Shown here in pieces: positions 6,901 to 10,471 of a DNA stretch of 10,471 bases. How positions within the stretch are numbered: position 1 is the stretch's first letter; the number at the start of each line of letters is the position of its first letter. Under the pieces are notes generated by a model. That model was not told the DNA's origin and did not search any database. It was given only the letters and a program-made list of their open reading frames with translations. Made by a program: the position numbers and the translations under genes. The DNA comes from Chloroflexota bacterium (GTDB lineage: Bacteria; Chloroflexota; Limnocylindria; QHBO01): assembly GCA_005879815.1 (NCBI GenBank), contig VBKA01000006.1, positions 1 through 10,471 on the forward strand, written 5' to 3'.

Positions 6901-7147
6901 ACGCTCGAGCAGCCCGCAGATCACCGCGGTTGGCGTCGAGTATCAGAACCGCTTTGCGGAGTTCGCCAATCGCTGGCAGGCCGGCCAGGTTCGTGACCTG
7001 CGCCGCGGCCTCCGCGAGGTGGACCAGGCGATCAACGCCCAGACCTGGGAAGCTGCAGGCCTGTCAGCCGCCGCTCGAAGATCGACGTCTGGAGCGTCTG
7101 CACGCGGGGTCTCACGCCGGAAGCTCTCGCCGATTCCGACCGCCTGA
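3989..7147 (+). CDS. Membrane-anchored PAS-GGDEF-EAL protein with C-terminal ABC solute-binding domain
   Basis: The protein has 1052 residues. Two hydrophobic helices (about 11-32 and 41-60), with an RVRRPGW N-terminus, place the rest in the cytoplasm. A PAS domain spans about 75-192. The GGDEF domain (about 193-358) has an intact active site GGDEF 276-280 and an I-site RPGD 267-270 five residues upstream, so diguanylate cyclase activity with product inhibition is plausible. The EAL domain (about 370-620) keeps E403 of EAL, N463 of NLS, E495 of EMTES, D525-D526 of DDFGTG, K546 of KID, E582 of AEGVE and Q602, so phosphodiesterase activity is plausible too. Residues about 623-1022 are a full family 1 (COG1653-like) sugar-binding protein, beginning ISLWVGYTGPELE and HPGIRVDLVGG. 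There is no signal peptide and no frame break at the junction. An upstream in-frame TGA at 3959 forces the start to 3989 or later. No ABC permease or ATPase gene is nearby. The last 30 residues are low-complexity and basic. Confidence 0.93.
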   Translation: MSVPDRVRRPGWAVASLIVGSAVLAIDLAATSFSGAGPAELVGRMVVLVVSLPMIAWYFADRVARRSLDREHALHERQEALLQNASDMILIVDDGAVSYQSPSLESLLGYGAGELLGRAVENLVSGPDAGNLSDLLADLKPGGRIHLECQVRHRDGRLLPVDLAASLGDNPSMGGVVLTMHDISKWKELEEELTRQAFHDPLTSLPNRELFIDRLEHALGRRRRHAKGVAVLFLDLDDFKTVNDSLGHAEGDNLIRQVAGRLAGTVRPGDTAARLGGDEFALLLEDIDDEQAVGVAERVLAELEAPFDLGDRSLLVGASIGIALSSAELTTATDMLRAADIAMYETKAAGKASYRVFEPAMHQATTERLRLGADLRGAVERGEFVLHYQPTVDLATRSVVGMEALVRWAHPERGLLAPAEFIPLAEHSGLIVPLGELVLKEACRQGRAWQEARPDRPVGISVNLSAIQLQDSGLVAAVSLALEESELPPELLTLEMTESVMASDDAHILRRLRQLKGLGVRLAIDDFGTGYSSLSYLRSFPIDVVKIDRSFVEGIANGREEAALVRAIVRLAHGLKLKTVAEGVETEGQARRLRSAGCEQAQGYFFARPLDGRDASAHLLGNATISLWVGYTGPELEVVRSVVTDFETRHPGIRVDLVGGVYDDKILAAMREGQPPTVISSFESDNFGFYASKGALLDLGPYLDRDEIDDTIFAEATRPYTRYEGRRWALPMLADAYGLYWNRALFAQAGLSGPPRTMSELTEYAKRLTRRNPDGSLAVVGFNPVFGFYENSVANVVHLFAATWTDAAGRSSLAADPAWSKMLRWQKELVDWYGYEDLLRFQDEIDGEFTVTNAFQTERLAMCLDGEWRLAFIAGSGSAVDFGTAPLPVDDGHPELYGSGFINGTIVGMPANAPHPDEGWQLVRYLTTDDAALSKLASGLRNIPSTQSSLGWTDPARDERFSVFVEIFRHPRSSSPQITAVGVEYQNRFAEFANRWQAGQVRDLRRGLREVDQAINAQTWEAAGLSAAARRSTSGASARGVSRRKLSPIPTA

Positions 7148-7170
7148 GGTCCAGGGCCAACGCCTCAGGA
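7144..7170. terminator. Hairpin between the GGDEF/EAL gene and tRNA-Gly, possible terminator
   Basis: CCTGAGG (7144-7150) and CCTCAGG (7164-7170) form a perfect 7-bp stem with a 13-nt loop. The plus-strand stop codon lies in the left arm. The hairpin sits between convergent transcripts, so it could act on both, but neither side is followed by a proper T run (only ATTT on the plus side). It is therefore a weak candidate. Confidence 0.35.
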
Positions 7171-7187
7171 ACATTTCGGGGTGCGTG

Positions 7188-7263
7188 TGGAGCGGGAGAC
7201 GGGATTCGAACCCGCGACATCTTGCTTGGGAAGCAAGCACTCTACCGACTGAGTTACTCCCGC
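7188..7263 (-). tRNA. tRNA-Gly(CCC)
   Basis: A complete cloverleaf folds on the minus strand. The acceptor stem is GCGGGAG (7263-7257) with CTCCCGC (7198-7192), the D stem is ACTC/GAGT, and the anticodon stem is CTTGC/GCAAG with loop TTCCCAA. The T arm is GCGGG-TTCGAAT-CCCGT, with one G-T pair. The anticodon CCC (7230-7228) reads GGG glycine codons. The discriminator is T (7191), and CCA is encoded at 7190-7188. The mature gene is 76 nt including CCA. It has its own promoter and stands alone here. Confidence 0.97.
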
Positions 7264-7277
7264 CTGGAAGCCTGGGA

Positions 7278-7306
7278 ATTCTAGCCCGCGGCTGTGCACG
7301 GGTCCA
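7278..7306 (-). promoter_or_regulatory. Promoter of tRNA-Gly(CCC)
   Basis: On the minus strand TGGACC (7306-7301, 4 of 6 to TTGACA) is followed by a 17-bp spacer and TAGAAT (7283-7278, 5 of 6 to TATAAT). Transcription would start near 7271, giving a leader of about 8 nt before the mature tRNA 5' end. Confidence 0.7.
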
Positions 7307-7340
7307 CGGCCTCGCGAGTCCGCAGGGCCCGGCGCAGCAT

Positions 7341-7370
7341 GTGCCAACGCCGGGCTATGGGCCGTAGCAT
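7341..7370 (+). promoter_or_regulatory. Leaderless promoter of the DUF885-type gene
   Basis: GTGCCA (7341-7346, 4 of 6 to TTGACA) and TAGCAT (7365-7370) are 18 bp apart. TAGCAT is followed by 6 nt and then the GTG start at 7377, so the transcript should begin at or next to the start codon. No Shine-Dalgarno sequence is present, which agrees with leaderless translation. This promoter is back-to-back with that of the tRNA. Confidence 0.5.
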
Positions 7371-7376
7371 TCCCAC

Positions 7377-8606
7377 GTGGATGAGCTAGCGCAACGCTAC
7401 CTGCTGCTCGGCCTGCGGCTGGATCGCATCTCGCCCAGATTCGTGGACAGCTACGTCGGGCCGCCCGAGCTGGCCGAGATTGCCCGGAGTGAGCCTGAGC
7501 CCTTCTCCGCAGAGCTGCACGACGAAGCCCTCGCACTGCGGGAGCTCGCGGAGAACCTTGATGGCGATGGCCCGGCCGCCGAGCGTCGGCGCCTGTGGTT
7601 CCTGGGTCAGCTGCGCGCGATGAGCGCGCTTGCGAGACGCGCTGGCGGCGAGGAGATCGCGTACCTCGACCTGGTCGACGACCTGTTCGGCATTCCGATC
7701 CAACCCACGCCCGAAAGCCACCTCGCCGCGGCCCGTGAGCGGATCGACTCGGCGCTCCCTGGCCTTGGCTCGCTCCATGAGCGCCTCGCACGGCTGCGTG
7801 CGCAACTTCGGGTTGATCCGCAGCTGGTCCTGGCTGCCGTCGAAGCGTCGGCAGCCAGGTTCCGGACCGCGAGCCGCCGCGACCTTCAGCTGCCGCGAGC
7901 GGAGACGATCGACTGGCAGGCCGCTCACGATGAGCCATGGGGGGCCTGGGCAGGCTTCCTGGGCCAGGGACGGACCCAGATCAAGATCAACGTCGATCTG
8001 CCGACGGAAGTGACCTTGATCGCATTCCTGGCTGCGCATGAGGCGTATCCGGGCCACCACGCCGAACACGTCGTCAAGGAGCAGACACTGATCGGGTCGG
8101 GCCTCGGTGAGGCGACCATGAGGACCATGAATACGCCCGAAGCGGTGCTCTCGGAGGGGCTGGCCGACTTGGGCCGCGAGGTAGTGATGACCGATGGCGA
8201 GCTGGCGGACGAACTCCGGCGGATCGGCGAGACGGCGGGCGTAAGAGCCGATTGGGCCGCTGCGGTGGTCGTGCGCCGATCCCTCAACGAGCTCCAGGCC
8301 GCCACCGCGAATGCGGCGATCCTGCTTCACCGCGATGGGCGCGCTGAGCGAGAGATACGCGAATACCTCACCGAGGTGGGTGCCACTGCGCCGGATCGCC
8401 TCGATCACTCGATGCGCGTGCTGCGCGACCCTGTCAACAAGACCTACATCTTCACCTATACGGAGGGAGTGCGCCTGATTCGCCCCTGGCTCGAGATGCA
8501 GGGGCAAACGGTCGGGTTTCAGCGGCTCCTCTCGGAACAGCTCTCGCCGGCGGTGCTGATGAGAGATCTCCAGGCAGCCGACCTTTCCACGGGCGCGCGG
8601 GCATAA
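7377..8606 (+). CDS. DUF885-type putative zinc metallohydrolase
   Basis: This 409-residue soluble, mostly helical protein has no signal peptide or membrane segment. HEAYPGHH (221-228) is the hallmark of the DUF885 family, a variant of the HExxH zinc motif in which the second His comes after an added residue. LSEGLADLG (258-266), with E260, is the probable third zinc ligand. Family members are predicted metallocarboxypeptidases or related hydrolases, and most have no proven substrate. This copy is shorter than the usual 550-600 residues because the N-terminal half is reduced. The GTG at 7377 follows a TAGCAT box by 6 nt. The ATG at 7381 is out of frame. An FAD reductase gene follows after 8 nt, so the two form an operon. 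Zinc binding and peptidase activity are inferred. Confidence 0.8.
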   Translation: MDELAQRYLLLGLRLDRISPRFVDSYVGPPELAEIARSEPEPFSAELHDEALALRELAENLDGDGPAAERRRLWFLGQLRAMSALARRAGGEEIAYLDLVDDLFGIPIQPTPESHLAAARERIDSALPGLGSLHERLARLRAQLRVDPQLVLAAVEASAARFRTASRRDLQLPRAETIDWQAAHDEPWGAWAGFLGQGRTQIKINVDLPTEVTLIAFLAAHEAYPGHHAEHVVKEQTLIGSGLGEATMRTMNTPEAVLSEGLADLGREVVMTDGELADELRRIGETAGVRADWAAAVVVRRSLNELQAATANAAILLHRDGRAEREIREYLTEVGATAPDRLDHSMRVLRDPVNKTYIFTYTEGVRLIRPWLEMQGQTVGFQRLLSEQLSPAVLMRDLQAADLSTGARA

Positions 8607-8614
8607 GGCGCTGC

Positions 8615-9805
8615 ATGCCTCCACGGCTTCACGCCGACATCCTGTTGATCGGCGGCGGCGTGGCCTCGGCTCGCTGCGCCCGAACCCTGCGCCGTCGCGG
8701 GTTTCAGGGATCGATCCTCCTCATTGCCGAAGAGACCGCTCTGCCGTACAACCGCCCGCCGCTATCCAAGGAGCTGCTGCGAGGCGAGGTGGACACCGCC
8801 CTGATCGCCGCTGAGCCCGATGGCTGGTATGGACGCCACGACGTTGAGGTTTGGACCGATGCGACGGTCGCCGAGCTCGACGTCGGGGCCCGGCTTGCGC
8901 GCCTCGAGGATGCGCGTGCGATCTCCTTCGACCCATGCCTGATCGCGACCGGAGCGGAGCCGCGGCTTCCCGACGTCGTCGGCGCAGAACACGCCCACAC
9001 CTTGCGGAGCGTGGCGGACGCGGTCGAGATCCGCCAGGCGGCGGTGGGGGACGGGCCGGGGGCACCCACGGTGGTCCTGGGCGGCGGCTTCATTGGGGTG
9101 GAGGTGGCCTCACTGGCGACCATCGGCTCGTCCGTGACCGTTCTCGAGCGGTCTGACTGGCTCTGGGGCCGGGCGCTCGGAGAGACGATCTCGTCGTGGG
9201 CTTCGCAGCACCTTGCGCGCCTGGGAATTGAGGTCCGTTTCGGCGCGACGGCCACCCGTCTCGACGTGGAATCGGCATGGGTCGGGGACGAGAGGGTGCC
9301 GGCCGCCGGGATCGTCGCGGGGATCGGAGTACGGCCGCGCGACGCGCTGGCAACCGCGGCAGGTCTCGAGGTCGCCGATGGCATCCTCGTCGACCAAGCG
9401 AGATCGGCAGCCCCGGGGATCTTCGCGGCCGGCGACGTCGCGCGCGTCCCGCATCCCTTGGCAGACGGCGATCGGATCCGGGTCGAGCACTGGCACGCCG
9501 CGCGGGAGGGCGGTGAGGCTGCTGCCCTGGGAATGCTCGGCCTGGACTCGGGTCCACCACGGGCGCCCTGGGTCTACACGGAGTTCGCCGGTCAGCTGGT
9601 CGACGTCGTCGGCTGGGCGCCCGACTTCGACGAGGAGCGGGTCCTTGGTGATCCAGCATCGGATGTCTTCGGAGTTGCGTACGTTCGCGGGAGTCGTGTC
9701 GCGCAGCTGGCCACCGTCAACGGGTGGGTGCCGGTCGAGCAGGCGCGAGCCTTCGTCGATTCCCGGCCGACACTCCCCGCGCTCTCCCGCCTCGCAACGA
9801 TCTGA
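8615..9805 (+). CDS. FAD-dependent NAD(P)H:ferredoxin (rubredoxin) reductase-like oxidoreductase
   Basis: This 396-residue two-dinucleotide-fold flavoprotein is of the BphA4 / ferredoxin reductase type and would pass electrons from NAD(P)H through FAD to a small iron-sulfur or cytochrome partner. The N-terminal FAD loop is IGGGVAS (12-18). PYNRPPLSK (44-52) and ATGAEPRLP (111-119) are family blocks. LGGGFIGVEVAS (155-166) is the NAD(P)H loop, and GIFAAGDVA (268-276) is the second FAD contact. RVEHWHAAREGGEAAA (289-304) is the signature of oxygenase-coupled reductases, and a Reductase_C-like domain follows from about 318. There is no redox CxxxxC pair, so it is not a disulfide reductase. The start follows AAGG by about 6 nt, and the gene is 8 nt after the DUF885-type gene. 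No ferredoxin or oxygenase gene is in the window, so the partner is unknown. Confidence 0.88.
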   Translation: MPPRLHADILLIGGGVASARCARTLRRRGFQGSILLIAEETALPYNRPPLSKELLRGEVDTALIAAEPDGWYGRHDVEVWTDATVAELDVGARLARLEDARAISFDPCLIATGAEPRLPDVVGAEHAHTLRSVADAVEIRQAAVGDGPGAPTVVLGGGFIGVEVASLATIGSSVTVLERSDWLWGRALGETISSWASQHLARLGIEVRFGATATRLDVESAWVGDERVPAAGIVAGIGVRPRDALATAAGLEVADGILVDQARSAAPGIFAAGDVARVPHPLADGDRIRVEHWHAAREGGEAAALGMLGLDSGPPRAPWVYTEFAGQLVDVVGWAPDFDEERVLGDPASDVFGVAYVRGSRVAQLATVNGWVPVEQARAFVDSRPTLPALSRLATI

Positions 9806-9876
9806 CCGTCGAGAACGGGGTCGGCGGGCGACTCCAAAGCCGCGGAGGGCAAGGGGGAAGCGTAGCGGGGCGCGAA

Positions 9877-9905
9877 TTGACGGCGGAGGGGGGATGGGCG
9901 ATCAT
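9877..9905 (+). promoter_or_regulatory. Candidate sufB promoter
   Basis: TTGACG (9877-9882, 5 of 6 to the -35 consensus) is followed by a 17-bp spacer and GATCAT (9900-9905, 4 of 6 to TATAAT). Transcription would start near 9912, about 65 nt before the sufB ATG and immediately before the proposed operator. The rest of the 9806-9976 spacer shows no gene and no convincing terminator for the preceding operon. Confidence 0.5.
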
Positions 9906-9915
9906 GCCCTCGATG

Positions 9916-9940
9916 ATCACCGACTAAATCAGTCGGGATT
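9916..9940 (+). promoter_or_regulatory. IscR/Rrf2-type operator upstream of sufB
   Basis: The core is a perfect inverted repeat CCGACT-AAATC-AGTCGG (9920-9936). Within the 25-bp window it agrees at about 21 positions with the type 1 IscR box as I recall it (ATA-flanked GACT, five A/T-rich bases, AGTC). It lies at the expected transcription start of sufB, where a bound repressor would block initiation. Rrf2-family regulators with a [2Fe-2S] cluster repress Fe-S assembly genes when clusters are plentiful. No regulator gene is in the window, so its identity is inferred from the site. Confidence 0.6.
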
Positions 9941-9976
9941 CAGCGCCCCAACGCGAAACACGCGAACCGAGGAACG

Positions 9977-10471
9977 ATGGCCCTTCCAAACCCAGCTCTC
10001 AGCCAGCTGCCGGACAACTACAAGTACGGGTGGCACGACGCCGATGCCAAGTCCCTAAACATCGCCAGAAAGGGGCTCTCGGCGGAGGTCGTCGAAGAGA
10101 TCAGCCGCTTCAAGGGTGAGCCGGAGTGGATGACCAAGCTGCGGCTCAAGGCGTACCGCCACTTCGAGGCGCGGCCAATGCCGACCTGGGGCGCCAACCT
10201 GGCACCCATTGACTTCCAGGACATCTACTACTACATCGCGCCCACCGACAAGGCGGTCCAGTCCTGGGATGACGTGCCCGACTACATCCGGCGCACCTAC
10301 GACAAGCTGGGCATCCCCGAGGCGGAGAAGAAGTACCTCGCCGGCGTGGGCGGCCAGTACGACTCTGAGGTCGTCTACCACAACATCCGCGCCGACCTGG
10401 AAAAGCAGGGCGTCATCTTCCTTGGCACCGACCAGGCGCTCAAGGAGTACCCGGAGATCTTCAAGGAGCAC
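9977..10471 (+). CDS. sufB: Fe-S cluster assembly scaffold protein SufB, N-terminal part (runs off window)
   Basis: The 165 visible residues are the N-terminal third of a protein usually about 470 long. The SufBCD complex assembles Fe-S clusters in the cytoplasm with sulfur from SufS, and SufB is the scaffold. The blocks NYKYGWHD (about 14-21), KGLSAEVVEEISRFKGEPEW (32-51), FEARPMPTWG (63-72) and the DIYYYIAP stretch (about 81-88) are typical of SufB and separate it from its paralogue SufD. The ATG follows GAGG by 4 nt. It appears to be the first gene of its operon, without a sufR or sufD gene ahead of it, and is preceded by a promoter and an IscR-like operator. The downstream suf genes are expected beyond the window. 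Confidence 0.95.
   Translation, partial: MALPNPALSQLPDNYKYGWHDADAKSLNIARKGLSAEVVEEISRFKGEPEWMTKLRLKAYRHFEARPMPTWGANLAPIDFQDIYYYIAPTDKAVQSWDDVPDYIRRTYDKLGIPEAEKKYLAGVGGQYDSEVVYHNIRADLEKQGVIFLGTDQALKEYPEIFKEH

Noticed and set aside
7165..7938. 257-codon minus-strand open frame
   Set aside because: It runs through the tRNA-Gly gene and antisense to the DUF885-type gene, and its composition is Arg/Ala/Ser-rich like a shadow frame.
7386..8624. 412-codon minus-strand open frame
   Set aside because: Exact antisense of the DUF885-type gene, whose translation has the HEAYPGHH motif. Long antisense frames are expected in high-GC coding DNA.
9806..9860. Terminator after the ferredoxin-reductase-like gene
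   Set aside because: Only a 4-bp GTCG/CGAC pairing is visible and there is no T run, so it is too weak to call.

Overview
The window comes from a high-GC bacterial chromosome. It carries single-copy housekeeping genes (PEP carboxykinase, tRNA-Gly, sufB) and no phage, IS, plasmid or CRISPR signature. The unusual ATP-type PEP carboxykinase, several starts without a Shine-Dalgarno site and TAGNNT-type -10 boxes placed 6 nt before GTG starts would suit Chloroflexota or another high-GC lineage with many leaderless genes. The phylum is a tentative inference; no marker in the window settles it.

Left part (1-3786), all main genes on the minus strand. Transcription runs from an ornithine-cyclodeaminase/mu-crystallin-type NAD(P) enzyme (3786 to 2752), through a tightly linked fold-type II PLP dehydratase (2739 to 1759), towards pckA (1634 to 48). 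The first two form an operon with a 12-nt gap and a strong ribosome binding site, and their pairing recalls EutC/EutB of ectoine catabolism. pckA ends tail-to-tail against what may be the last codons of a plus-strand gene at the window edge.

Middle (3787-7147). A 202-bp divergent spacer contains two short perfect palindromes, a TAGCCT -10 box and a possible 8-codon leaderless minicistron. It leads into the most remarkable gene here, a 1052-residue protein with the order 2 TM - PAS - GGDEF - EAL - ABC-type sugar-binding protein. Both c-di-GMP active sites and the inhibitory site look intact. The solute-binding domain follows EAL directly, with no signal peptide or membrane segment between them, so it is predicted to lie in the cytoplasm.

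Right part (7148-10471). A minus-strand tRNA-Gly(CCC) has a clear promoter and encoded CCA. Back-to-back with it is a leaderless DUF885-type putative metallohydrolase gene, followed after 8 nt by an FAD/NAD(P)H ferredoxin-reductase-like gene. After a 171-bp spacer with a good promoter and a near-consensus IscR/Rrf2-type operator, sufB begins and runs off the window. The operator suggests that Fe-S status controls Fe-S cluster assembly here.
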